Shown here: positions 1 through 9,640 of the stretch, in pieces | How the letters are laid out: the number at the start of each line of letters is the position of its first letter | How positions within the stretch are numbered: position 1 is the first letter of the stretch | Assembly: GCF_041734735.1 (NCBI RefSeq) | Contig: NC_134901.1 | Coordinates: 23,616,740-23,680,739 of the forward strand | DNA: 64,000 nt | Origin: Babylonia areolata | Lineage: Eukaryota > Mollusca > Gastropoda > Neogastropoda > Buccinidae | Reading direction: 5' to 3' | Notes under the pieces: generated by a model | What the model was told of the DNA's origin: nothing | Seen by the model: the letters and a program-made list of their open reading frames with translations, nothing else | Databases searched by the model: none | Translations under genes and position numbers: made by a program

Positions 1-229
1 TGTGAGCTATTTTCTTGGCACTCAGCCAATGCGGTCTGGTGAGAACTGGATAAAGTGACTGTGTGAGAGGGGTGAAGAGGAGGGGGGTGGCGACTGAGGG
101 GGCGTGGCCTCACATCCATATTATCACTTGCAGAAGTCACAATGCATTATGTATCTATTTCTTTTTCAGTTTTTTTTACTCACTTGTGTAAACAAAGTGA
201 GTCTATGTTTTAACCCGGTGTTCAGTTGT

Positions 230-265
<36 letters not shown>

Positions 266-1620
266 ATGGTAAACTTTAACATTGACATTTTCTCTGCAAA
301 TACTTTGTCAGTTGACACCAAATTAGGCATAAAAATAGGAAAAATTCAGTTCTTTCCAGTCATCTTGTTTAAAACAATATTGCACCTCTGGGATGGGAAC
401 AAAAAAATAAAAAAAGAAGCCAAATTATATGCAAACTGCATTTACAGTTATATTTATATTTTTTGTATTCTCTAAACTTGGCACTTTGATCTGATATTCT
501 GACACAACACCAAGAGCAGTCATTATTATCATTTTTTGTTCAAACAGGAACTTCTTTTGCTAAGCATGGAAGTTTTATTTATTTTGCAAAGGTTTTGGTG
601 CAGATAGTAATAAAGGGAAATTAATTTGCAATTAATGCTAGGGGACTTAATTTGCTTTAAACTGATCTTTCTCATCTTAAACATGACATTTTGAAATTAT
701 ACTCAAAACATAAAAAGCTTGTGTGTACAGGGCTTTCACTATGTTCATTCGCCCAAGTGGTCTTTTTCGGAAAATACTAAAATCAATACGACGAGTGGAC
801 TTTACAGATCTATTGGCTGAGCCCTGAAGGTCATGGGCAAAAATCAATTGCGTACACATATTTATACACATTCAAAGCGCGTGCTCATATTCTTCGCGAA
901 CGCGAACGACGCCATTTTGTTTCAAGTTGTTGACCTGCCCATTCAATCCTATATTCAATCGACAATACACGATTACATGTGATGGAAAGTTGGAGAAGGA
1001 GACCGTGAAATATTTATCCAGAGAAAGATTTGTGAACGCCTCATCACTTACTGGATTATGCCCCAAACTGCCATAAAAATATCCACAGAATCAGTCGGAA
1101 TTCACAGTTAAAAATTGTAAACCATGCGAGTTAATACCCTTGAACTGATCACGCTGAAACGAAAAAATTTCCAGTCTTGACTTTTCTCAAAATGAAGTCC
1201 TTTTCACTTCTTACGACGTTTAGAAGTACTTGTACTTGACTCTAAATGTTATTAGTTTAACAAAATACTAAATTTTCATGTAAACTTTAAAAGTATAAAA
1301 CTAGAATGAACATAAAAGAGAAACTGAATTGACCGTGTCCTGTCGTACTACATGCCCAGCGGGTGTAACTAAACTTGTACATCTATCTAGATCTAGAGAA
1401 AACGGCTAAATGTTGCAGTGTGATTGCAGGATAGCTACGTCTCCTTTACCGCGGACTTAAAAAGAATTTTTTTTTATTGCCCTTAAAGATTTTTTGAATG
1501 CCCAAGATACACCAGAATAATATGATTTAAACAGCGTTCTCACCATAGTGCGAATACCGCAATTGATTTATCGCCCTTTAAAAAAGTATGTTCAAATATT
1601 AAATTTTAGAACGTCAGTTA
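1..1620. other. AT-rich non-coding flank
   Basis: I see no gene here. The open frames on either strand are short, have no recognisable motif, and several run through simple repeats. Two 64-codon minus-strand frames lie end to end at 677-1066 but show no splice sites or family motif. The stretch from about 840 to 1620 has a more balanced composition than its surroundings and may be part of an interspersed repeat that ends in the tRNA-like segment just downstream. I cannot show this without a second copy. Confidence 0.5.
228..262. repeat. (TG)n microsatellite
   Basis: A nearly pure TG dinucleotide run of about 35 bp. It produces a Cys/Val open frame that should not be read as a gene. Confidence 0.95.
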
Positions 1621-1621
1621 A

Positions 1622-1725
1622 GGAGCCACGATAGTGTAATGGGAAGACAGTTTCTTCTCACCTGAACACGCGGGGTTCAAATCTGGTTAGGACTTCTTCT
1701 TCTTTTTTTTTCTTTTTTTTTTAAC
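1622..1725 (+). mobile_element. tRNA-like SINE head or tRNA pseudogene with pyrimidine tail
   Basis: About 73 bp resembles a tRNA gene. An A-box-like TAGTGTAATGGG lies at 1632-1643 and a B-box-like GGTTCAAATC at 1674-1683, with correct spacing for an internal RNA polymerase III promoter. It is followed at once by a C/T tract of about 30 bp rather than a clean terminator, which fits a SINE or the end of a larger interspersed repeat better than a working tRNA gene. I could not fold a convincing full cloverleaf with a paired acceptor stem. The preceding 800 bp may belong to the same element. Confidence 0.5.
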
Positions 1726-1824
1726 CAAGCTTTATAATAACAAGTACAGAACACATTTTAACTATTAATTTTTTAAGTGTATCACAAGTGAGTCTTGAAG
1801 GCCTTGCCTCTCTTGTGTATATTT

Positions 1825-2062
1825 TTTAAATTTGCAGATCTAACTGATTTTGAATCTACACAGAAAGGAATTTGACCGTAATCATTTTTATGAAAATCTA
1901 GAATGTGAATCAAAATCATGAGTATGGCCACGAGGTCAGCAGTAAAGACTGTAAATTGTTTGTACAATTACGAGTGGTACATTTTCTCATGGTTCAATTC
2001 CGGATTTCCAAAAGCTGCTCCCGTTTTGCCATTATCAAGAACCGAATCACCTGTATATATTT
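1825..2062 (-). mobile_element. Decayed fragment of an RNase H-bearing LINE
   Basis: Read on the minus strand, this stretch gives pieces parallel to the RNase H domain of the LINE at 8532-9632. There is a GDSVLDN block around 2050, then FTADLVAILM and FCVDSKSV, matching GSVLDDS, FTAELVAILM and FCVDSQSV in the same order and spacing. The frame is interrupted by at least one stop and similarity fades at both ends. It is a short, old relic of the same LINE family or a close relative. Only the middle of the RNase H domain survives, so it cannot be active. Confidence 0.75.
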
Positions 2063-2415
2063 TTTGATATTATTACTATTTCTATATTTATTTTTCATAA
2101 TCATGAGAGCATGCAGAGCTCTTTAATTTATTAGTCGATTTATTTTTCGAGATTTGTGTAGTCTATAACAAAGTTGGGTTTTCTCAATTCCCACGATGGT
2201 GTGGTTGAGAATGGCGGTTCTCTCTCTCCCTCTCTTTCTCGATGCACACTTCCACTGTCCATTCCTTGGCAACTTCGAACACAGTTACGTTAGCACAGTT
2301 AGCATTGTTTCTGGGTTTGTCACTGATCTTGTTCTGTGTGTTATGGTTGCCGTTGTGAGGCCACACATTGAACTAGCGGGTATCAAGTTTCCCCCACCGA
2401 TCCTCCCCCTTCCTC

Positions 2416-2475
2416 CCACTCCAAATCTCGCCACCTGGGACCCCCCCTCCCACCCCAAATCTCGCCACCTGGGAC
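2416..2475. repeat. 26-bp direct duplication
   Basis: A 26-bp segment at 2416-2441, containing AAATCTCGCCACCTGGGAC, is repeated at 2450-2475 with one mismatch and an 8-bp C-rich spacer. It lies in a C-rich to GA-rich transition, which suggests replication slippage. Confidence 0.9.
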
Positions 2476-2590
2476 AGAGAGAGAGAGAAAGAGAGATCAG
2501 AGAGAGAGGCAGCAATGTGATTTTGTGGTGCTTGGGACAATCAAAACAGAGCGGTGGTTCACGCCGAAGAGAGAGAGAGAGAGAGAGAGA
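2476..2590. repeat. GA-rich simple repeats
   Basis: Two (GA)n-like runs (about 2476-2515 and 2566-2590) are separated by a short non-repetitive stretch. No gene is supported in 2063-3013. A 177-codon plus-strand frame here crosses both repeats and lacks any recognisable domain. Confidence 0.85.
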
Positions 2591-2749
2591 GTCAGACCCA
2601 ATGATATTTCAGCCTTGCTTTTATTTCCCATCTGTCCTTACCAATCTACATTCACTACATTTTGTACACAAATATACCTACACGGAGGAGGGGGATGGTG
2701 AAAGGAGAAAAACAACCCCGTGCAAATGAATATGCATGTCGAAGAAGGT

Positions 2750-2772
2750 GCACACACACACACACACACACT
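2750..2772. repeat. (CA)n microsatellite
   Basis: A short CA run of about 22 bp, with further imperfect CA up to about 2830. Confidence 0.9.
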
Positions 2773-2925
2773 CGCTCACATACACATGATACGTATTTAT
2801 ATAACATACACATACACGCTCACACAGAGATGACAGGTGGACGGGAGAGACAGGGGTGAAAAAGAGCGAGTGCGGAATGGAGGGGGTGGGGTGGGAGTCG
2901 CCAAGTGCTGGTGTGAGCGGTTCAC

Positions 2926-2927
<2 letters not shown>

Positions 2928-2956
<29 letters not shown>
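2928..2956. repeat. poly-T tract (29 bp)
   Basis: An unbroken run of 29 T. It lies about 57 bp upstream of the candidate splice acceptor at 3013 and could be the reversed tail of a retroposed sequence or simple slippage. I see no target duplication that would decide. Confidence 0.9.
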
Positions 2957-2960
<4 letters not shown>

Positions 2961-3013
2961 CGCAAGCTCATCTCGCCCGTGGGGTGAACCGATGTGAGTT
3001 CGTGTCTCCACAG

Positions 3014-3091
3014 TCAAAAGCGCCGTTTTGTCAGGCTCAGTTGCTAGCCGTCTGGAGGAGAGAAACCATACAGCCTTGGTTGTCCGGCCTG
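3014..3091 (+). CDS. Candidate internal exon of a host gene (78 bp, phase 1-1)
   Basis: The borders are strong. A pyrimidine-rich acceptor ending TCTCCACAG precedes 3014 and a near-consensus donor GTAAGT starts at 3092. The 78 bp is a multiple of three. In the frame starting with two carried-over bases it is open and reads KSAVLSGSVASRLEERN and on to VVRP, leaving one base (G) at the donor. That phase joins in frame to the terminal exon at 5120, creating an Asp codon at the junction. I do not recognise the protein family. Upstream exons would lie before this window or remain unseen in it. The intron that follows (3092-5119) holds a SINE and purine-rich tracts. A second frame is also open, so the assignment rests on phase compatibility. 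Confidence 0.45.
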
Positions 3092-3581
3092 GTAAGTACT
3101 TAGCTGTGTTTAAATGAAATGTTTAGTTTTGTTAATAACTTTGTAAATGAACTCATTCACTATCCCAGTCCTGCTGCAAGAGAGCCTCTTACCTGTTTTT
3201 ATCTGACGCAAAGGTAGTCATCGATAAATCGCCAGTTTACCTTCACTGGGTGTCCACAGGAAGGAGTATTTGAAGTTCACATTTAAAGTTCTATAAGCTA
3301 AAATGGGAAAACATTACCACCACACCTCCCCCACCCCGTTTCGGCTTTTTCGCACACCCATTTATTTATATTTTTTTAAATCAGAAGGTAGGGAATGATC
3401 CCAGAACGATAGCAAGCGTGTTGAAAACATCGGAATGGGAATATTGCTCATTGAAGAAGGAACAATGTTGGAAAGATATTCACCCCAGACCTCTCCAGCC
3501 TTTTCCCAATTGAATAAAGAGGGCAGGGGATGGGGACAAAAAGGAGGTATATTTCCATTATGTTTCCAGCAGCAGGAAGAA

Positions 3582-3905
3582 GGGCGCAATAGCCGAGTGG
3601 TTTAGGTGTTGGACTTTCAATCTGAGGGTCCCGGGTTCGAATCACGGTGACGGCGCCTGGTGGGTAAAGGGTGGAGATTTTTCCGATCTCCCAGGTCAAC
3701 ATATGTGCAGACCTGCTAGTGCCTGAACCCCCTTCGTGTGTATACGCACGCAGAAGATCAAATACGCACGTTAAAGATCCTGTAATCCATGTCAGTGTTC
3801 GGTGGGTTATGGAGACACGAAAATACCCAGCATGCATGAACCACGACAGAGTCATCGGCAAGTCGATGTTGGTCGTGTAACGGAAAGAAGAAAAGAAGAA
3901 GAGGA
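3582..3905 (+). mobile_element. tRNA-derived SINE, gastropod type
   Basis: The head at 3582-3657 is tRNA-like. It has an A box (TAGCCGAGTGGTTTAGG), a B box (GGTTCGAATCA), and ends GGCGC/GCGCC that could pair as an acceptor stem. The TAGCCGAGTGG form recalls Leu/Ser tRNAs. The body that follows (with CGATCTCCCAGGTCAAC, ACGTTAAAGATCCTGTAATCC and CCCAGCATGCATGAACC) is one I recognise from memory as a highly abundant marine gastropod SINE. I have not verified this by search. The element ends in a GAA/AAG-rich tail around 3885-3910. It lies within the probable intron 3092-5119. I found no clean target duplication. Confidence 0.8.
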
Positions 3906-4437
3906 ATGGTGGGGGTGGTGGAGGCAGGGGAGGAGAGGGGGCAGGGTGGAAATAGTGTCCAAAAAAGACGAGAATAGTTTACATTATAGTGACAGGTTTT
4001 GATAGCAGGGATGGTGGTGGTTCCCATTCCTAGCCAAAATGGCTAAAAACAAACAAAACATTTCATTATTGATATTTGAAGTCATCTCTCATTTTGTTTT
4101 CAGTTTATCATTTTTGACTGGTCACCTTAATCATAGAAAACGGAATAATCTGGTTACTGCAAAATGTGGTCAGTAACTTTAGTTCAAGCATTGAATGGCA
4201 GATTTCTTTGTTCACCCCTCCTCCATCGTTCCAACTGTCAAGTTTTTGTATACATTTTAGATTAGCTTTTTTTATTCTTCATTGTGATATTAAAAAAGTT
4301 TTAAAGGGTGTTCGAATCATCACAGATTATTGATAGTGGTGTAGAATTGAGAAAGACAGAAAAATCAAACTGAACTCAAAGACATACATGAAAGGTAAAT
4401 CATTGATCAAAGATCTCTACTCATACGTTGTTGAAAC

Positions 4438-4497
4438 ATTAAAAAAGAAAAAAAAGAAGAAAAAAAAAAAGAAAAAAGAAAAAAAGAAAAAAAAAAG
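4438..4497. repeat. A-rich purine tract
   Basis: About 60 bp of A with scattered G, inside the proposed intron. It is low-complexity and makes poly-Lys or poly-Phe frames with no coding meaning. Confidence 0.9.
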
Positions 4498-5119
4498 CTC
4501 TAGTATTTTAGTAAGACAACATGCATGCCCACATATTATGCACGACCCAAGCACACATAGAAATCCACACCTGCACTCTCTCTCCACCCCCCTCCCCAAC
4601 CGCTTCCCTCCCCACACACCTTAGTAGGGATGGTGTGGAGGGGGGATGCAGTAACAGGAGGGGCAGGGTGGAAGTCTTGCCCCAAAGTGTTGGTGGATAT
4701 AATTGTGGTTGACATTATGCAAAATTTTAATCTTAAGTCAGCTTTTCATTTTTGCAGTTTGTTGAAAGGTGTGAAAAGAGTGCCTGAAAGTGTTCCATTT
4801 TTTTTTTTTAAATGAAAAGGTTACAAGATAAGAATTTTAATGATCATTTATATTTCTGTTCCTCCCCTCCCCCCACCCTTTTAAATCAATGTTTTCATTT
4901 GCTTTTATATTTAATTTTGTTTAAAAATATCAACGGCGTTATTCAATATCCTCCATGCCCCAAAAGGGATTAAAAGATAAAAAAGAAAATGTTCAGGCAT
5001 TATAAAACTATTTTGAAATTTCTTTATGCCCCCCCACCACCCTCACTCATTCCAATTGTGGGTTTTTTTGTGCATTTTACATTTAGATACTCTTTGTTAC
5101 CACATTTTTTTCTTTTTAG

Positions 5120-5220
5120 ACGCAGTTAGACAACATGCATACTTACTTAAAACGCTGAAGCAGAAGGTGACCATTTCCCCATGGAATGCTACTGATGTAA
5201 TGGAGACATTTAAAATTTAG
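5120..5220 (+). CDS. Candidate terminal coding exon of a host gene
   Basis: A textbook acceptor (a T-rich tract followed by TCTTTTTAG at 5111-5119) precedes an open segment. It reads AVRQHAYLLKTLKQK and continues with VTISPWNATDVMETFKI to a TAG at 5218-5220. The exon begins with two bases that complete a codon, matching the single base left by the exon at 3014-3091. A poly(A) signal follows 254 bp after the stop. Diverged copies of this segment recur in all four M modules. They keep a PWNATGxMExF-like reading, and in the copy near 51100 the stop falls at the equivalent place, which supports past coding function. I do not recognise the family. Expression is inferred, not shown. Confidence 0.5.
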
Positions 5221-5473
5221 TGATGGTTGCAACCTCTGTGGGATGAATATCAAAAGTAAATGATGTCGAGACAAAACAAAAATATATTAGAAAATGTCAA
5301 TAATGAAAGCTAACAGATGCAATGATTCATCACAACTGTTACTAGAAATTTATAAAAATGATGCATTAGTTGTCAAAATGATCCAATATGCAGCACTGTG
5401 TACCAGTAATGTTTTAGCATAACTATTGTTTTGTAAACCCAACCATCCACTTGACTTGATATATTTTTGCTTA

Positions 5474-5479
5474 AATAAA
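5474..5479 (+). promoter_or_regulatory. AATAAA polyadenylation signal
   Basis: AATAAA lies 254 bp after the stop of the terminal exon 5120-5220, a plausible 3' UTR length. The homologous positions in the M modules of the array read GAAAAAAG instead, so the signal is absent there. Confidence 0.5.
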
Positions 5480-5687
5480 ACACCCCTCTCCCTTTCCCAA
5501 GATCCTAGAAAGCCCTGACACTATTCATGTTTAAATACTTTGACTGTCTTAAATGTATCTGACCATTTGTATGTGGTCATGTTATTAGGGATCAAGGACG
5601 CGAACAAGGGACTTCATGAGGCCTCTGAAAAAGCTAAGTCAGCCCCCCGCCGCCCCCCTTATCTCCCCATTCTGTCTTGTCTGTCTG

Positions 5688-5690
<3 letters not shown>

Positions 5691-5722
<32 letters not shown>
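5691..5722. repeat. (TG)n microsatellite
   Basis: A TG run of about 32 bp after a C/T-rich stretch. The same arrangement occurs in each M module of the array, which marks 5120-5733 and those modules as paralogous. Confidence 0.95.
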
Positions 5723-5724
<2 letters not shown>

Positions 5725-5734
5725 GTCCATCTCT

Positions 5735-7084
5735 GTGTAATAGCATTTATTTTTGTGGCACTTTGAATGAATGTGTGGTTGAGATTGCGCGTGCGTGTTT
5801 GTGCTTGTGATGCTAGGGGAAGCAATTGCGTGTTTCTTATGAATATGATTTTATTGTGATCATCGCTCCTCAGTGTCAGTGAGTAGAGTTCTGGATAGCT
5901 TAGCTGATCCCGTCACAGCAACTGTAAGCCAGAGCGTGAGAATCGGCTGGACCGGATGGGTCCTAGTGTTTCAATGTTTGGCCTTTTGTCACACTGATGA
6001 GGTGAGGCTATCTATGTTATTAACGTTAGGTCCAATTATTCTTATTATTCATTGGCTTTTGGTTCTTCATTATTTGTCAAAACATTTTGTACTTTTTCTA
6101 GTTATGAATTGGATTATTGAATTTTACTATTTTTGTAAACTAATGGAAGGTGATCTGTTTCTGGGATTGTTTGGTTATTGTTCATTTCTACTCAATTATC
6201 TTCGTCATTTCCATGGATCGATTCATTCAAATGATAAAGTGTTATCAAAATATTTTCATGCTGTACATTACAAATATAGTTGATACAGTATTTATTATCT
6301 TGTTTTAGGAATACTTTTTGTATGTTTTTATTAAATGGAGCTTATGTACTTTTTGTGCAGAGGTTCGCGCATTGATGCGCATTGTTATGCAGTCGCACAT
6401 TCTCACCCTTTGAATCTGAAGAGATCAAAATAGAAAATCTTTGCAAAACTACCTTGTGTGAGGTGTTCATTCCTTTTCTTCCCCCTCTTGTTCTTCCTTA
6501 CCCCCTTGTGGAAAACGCTGTAATAATCGAAGATAGAACCCACCCCAACAACAACAATGGCGCCCAATGTCCGTCTTCGATGACTACAGCTACCTCAAGT
6601 TTCGTCAGCATTGACCTCGGTGGATGAAGTTTTCTTTTTCTTCTTTGTCGTCGTCACTGATCACTTCCACCTCCCTCCCCATCGCTACCATCGTTTTCCC
6701 CCAACCCTTACCTTCTCCACCATTACCTTTCCATTCCAAATCCCGTTGGATACCTTCTTACCCCCTCCCTACCCTCCAACCTTGGATACCCCCTTACTCC
6801 CCCCCCCTCCCTACCACGCTAATTCCAATAATCATCTTCAATGCAGAGATGGAAGACTGCAGTCGTGAATGTCGTCGTGATGACGTGATCTTCAGCTGTG
6901 TCGTCGTCACTGAGTTGTCGTCGAGAGGTTAAGAATCCCTTCCCCCACCCCACCCCCAATCCCCCTTCCCTAAGATTCATTGCTGGACTGTGCTTTGCTG
7001 TCGAAGCCAGCATATAAACTTGAGCAGCTTCCAATCACTTACGTTTGTGTCAACGTTTCACTGTCAGTGCTATCTTTAATCACT
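5735..7084. other. Non-coding stretch upstream of the retroelement gag
   Basis: No gene is supported. The part 5735-6400 is AT-rich; its only long open frame (136 codons) is hydrophobic without a recognisable domain. The part 6460-6980 is strongly C/T-rich. Some of this may be the leader or terminal repeat of the LTR-type element whose gag starts at 7085, but only one copy is present in the window, so I cannot place its edges. Confidence 0.4.
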
Positions 7085-8236
7085 ATGGCAACAGGTGGTG
7101 AAGACGTTGATAGGCCTCTGTCCGAGGAAGAAGAGAGAACTTTAGAGAAGATTTTTACTGCATTAGGATCACGACCAAAGACAGACTCGAAAGAAGCTTT
7201 GAGGCAATGGATGGCAAACGTTGTTGCGTCTCAACCATGGTTGTCAGCTGACATGCCGTCCGCAGAGTCAGTCAAGACCAGTAACCAGCAGCAGGGACAC
7301 CATGAGTTTGCCGATTCTGAACCTCCTGTGGCTCAACATCTAGCTCAGCCCGTCATCAGCGTTGTGGGTCGCAAACCATGGCTGACAAAGTTTGGCGGCG
7401 AAGAAGGCTACGACTTATGGCGTCACCAACTTCTTAGCCTCCATCGTGAGAACCACTCGTCACAGGACATTGCTGACGCTATCCGAGCTTCGCTCCAAGG
7501 CAAGGCTGGTTCACTCCTGGTCAGCCTTGGCCCTGATGCTACAGTGGACGAGATACTAACGAAGCTTGACAGCATCTATGAGCAAGTGGACGAAGACGCT
7601 GATGTGTTGGCTGCTTTCTACAGCGCACGACAGGGACAGTCTGAGACAGTGGCTGACTGGAGCTGCAGGATTGAGGGTCTGTTTAGTCGTGTGTGCAGAC
7701 TTTCAGACATAAATGGAGGCACTGATGAGGCACTGCGGCAGATGTTCTGGACAGGACTTCGGCAGGAACTTTAAGGATGCATCCGCGTATCAGTTCGACA
7801 CCATAAAGTCCTTTGACGAGCTTCGTAAGGCAATACGACGTGTCGAAAAACATCCTCTTGCCCCCGTAAAGACGGAGAAGACAGTATGCAACGTTACACA
7901 AAGCCAGCCCAGGAAAGACCACTCTGAATCGCTGGAGGCCATGGTCAAACAGCTTTCATCTGAGCTGAAGGCACTGAAACAAGAAATAAAATCAGTCCAC
8001 AGCAAGAAGCCTGCAGATACCCAACACAGCGAGCGCAAAGACCACTATCAATTGTCGGGTCAAAACCGTCAGATGTCAAGTAACAACCAAGCATCAGACA
8101 ACCCAGCTTGGTGCCAGGGACGGCACAACTCTTGGCAGGGAGGACGAATCCGTGATAACCGTCAAAGAGGAGAGGTTGTCTGCTACCGCTGTGGAGAGCC
8201 AGGTTACATCAGAATAGGCTGCAGGACGAACATTGA
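7085..8236 (+). mobile_element. LTR-retroelement fossil: gag region (Metaviridae/gypsy-like)
   Basis: This is a gag-type coding region of a gypsy-like LTR element. It has an acidic N-terminal part, a capsid-like helical domain (with a WLTKFGG block and the DLWRHQLLSL type of segment), a Lys-rich linker and a zinc-knuckle-like motif near the C-terminus (about 8178-8220). The capsid part recalls the gag family that also gave rise to host PNMA/Arc-like genes. The fossil is broken, with at least one break inside gag. It is cut at its 3' side by a LINE. No terminal repeats were identified, so its age cannot be estimated from them. A related protease-region fragment lies beyond the LINE in opposite orientation. 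Confidence 0.75.
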
Positions 8237-9640
8237 AGGAAAGGAAGGAATTTTTTGTTTAATGTCCCGTCACACATATCGGTGATTGAAGACATTTTGT
8301 AAAAGTATTTATGAATACATCTGTGTATTATCGGTTAGAAGGGGTGGGAGATGTTGATGAATGGAGGGTTGGGGGGAACTGGGCAAATGAGGGTAAAAAT
8401 GTGGGTGAAATTTGAAAGAAAAACAAAACAAACAAACAAACAAAAAACCCCTCTAAATACAGTTACAGGAAATTACTTAAAGGACTTCGTAAAAGAGAAG
8501 TCGTTAAACTGACAAGCGAAACAACTGATAATTAATGCAAAAAGTCAAAAACATCAAAGTTCTCAGTCACTTGTGAAGACACACTTTCGTGTACAAAAGG
8601 CTTCATCAAGCTACAGTGAAAAATTATATGCTCAATTGTCAGGTTATTAAAGCATATACACTTGACAGAACAATACTTGGTCCGTAATGAATTTGATAAT
8701 AGTCTGAGAGCTAAGCTCAGAATTGGTCTGCGAATCGGACCAAAGTCTGAGAGAGTCAACTGACGAGGTTTTAGACTTGAATTCAAGCACCTATAAAAGT
8801 TTTCTAGTATATTGCTTATTTCCTTGTATGACAATGGGCAATATACTTTTATACTATCTATATGATTTTTTGCTCCCCTTTTTGCTGCCCTATCTGCTTG
8901 GTCGTTATAACGGAATCCAGTGTGGGATGGTATCCAACAAAAATCAACATTTGTACCCTTCACAAATAGGGAGTGCAATAAATACCTAATTTCAAAAAAT
9001 AAATCTTCTCTTTGATTATTCTCAAAAAGGAGCAAACCTTTTAAGACAGATTGAGAATCAACACAAAATAGGATATTACTTATTATGATTGGTATATCAA
9101 CAAGATGATTTAAAGCCATAAGGATGGCCACCAATTCAGCTGTAAAAATTGAATGTCCCTTACCTAAATAATATGATTTTTCTGTTTTTAGGTCAGGAAT
9201 GACAAAAGCAGATCCTGCACTGCTATCATCCAGGACCGAGCCATCACTGTAAACTTTTAAATGATAATCAAAATTTTCTTCTAATTCAATTCTGACAGAT
9301 GCTGCTATTATATGTGGAGATTCTCCTTTTGTTGTGTCAGAAGCACATATGTTGACGTTTGCTTTTGTTAACTCCCAGGGAGGGACAGGTGGCACCAGAA
9401 CACGAGGTGCCATATCATGCAGATCAATGTCTGAAGAATTTAAAATATCTGACACATATGTGCGAATGGTTTGTAGATTTGAAATATTTTGAGCATTTTT
9501 TGGAAAATCAATATCAGACCTAATTTTTAATTCCTCAAAATCATCCACTGCTGTACATCTCACAATATATTTAGCAGAACTTAATTTTCTGATTTCATCT
9601 AGTGGTAGAATACCCGCAAGCTTATAGAACATCTACGACG
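8237..9640 (-). mobile_element. 5'-truncated RNase H-bearing LINE (I-superfamily type)
   Basis: A non-LTR retrotransposon inserted on the minus strand, about 1.4 kb long. Its 3' end lies at the low-coordinate side, where the UTR closes with a run like TTCCTTCCTTTCCTTC just before the retroelement gag resumes at about 8236. Its 5' end, near 9635, falls right after the reverse transcriptase domain, so only the C-terminal third of ORF2 is present. Such 5' truncation is the usual result of incomplete target-primed reverse transcription. It sits between a gag fossil on the plus strand and a protease fossil on the minus strand, so an inversion accompanied or followed the insertion. I could not identify a target-site duplication. 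Confidence 0.8.
8532..9632 (-). CDS. LINE ORF2 C-terminal part: RNase H and zinc-finger-like tail
   Basis: An intact 366-codon frame. Residues 1-25 (AGILPLDEIRKLSSAKYIVR) match the linker that follows the reverse transcriptase in I-like LINEs. A ribonuclease H domain spans about 126-255, with the expected acidic residues D130 (YSDGS), E166 (TAELVAI), D192 (CVDSQS) and D245 (YNDQADRAA) all present, plus the WIPSHTG block at 233-239. A Cys/His cluster (CICF and HIIFHC) near 320-340 is the usual C-terminal nucleic-acid-binding motif. Endonuclease and reverse transcriptase are absent, so the copy cannot move on its own. The uninterrupted frame suggests a fairly recent insertion. The ATG is a fortuitous internal Met, not a real start. 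The exact clade (I, Nimb or a relative) is uncertain. Confidence 0.85.
   Translation of the reverse strand: MFYKLAGILPLDEIRKLSSAKYIVRCTAVDDFEELKIRSDIDFPKNAQNISNLQTIRTYVSDILNSSDIDLHDMAPRVLVPPVPPWELTKANVNICASDTTKGESPHIIAASVRIELEENFDYHLKVYSDGSVLDDSSAGSAFVIPDLKTEKSYYLGKGHSIFTAELVAILMALNHLVDIPIIISNILFCVDSQSVLKGLLLFENNQREDLFFEIRYLLHSLFVKGTNVDFCWIPSHTGFRYNDQADRAAKRGAKNHIDSIKVYCPLSYKEISNILENFYRCLNSSLKPRQLTLSDFGPIRRPILSLALRLLSNSLRTKYCSVKCICFNNLTIEHIIFHCSLMKPFVHESVSSQVTENFDVFDFLH

Noticed and set aside
677-1066. Two adjacent 64-codon minus-strand frames
   Set aside because: Separated by a stop, with no family motif, splice signal or support from a second copy.
2196-2729. 177-codon plus-strand frame with a hydrophobic N-terminus
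   Set aside because: It runs through two GA repeats and a short C-rich duplication, with no domain, splice site or promoter support.
5873-6283. 136-codon hydrophobic frame resembling membrane segments
   Set aside because: The hydrophobicity follows from T-rich sequence. No family motif or gene signals, and possibly part of a retroelement leader.
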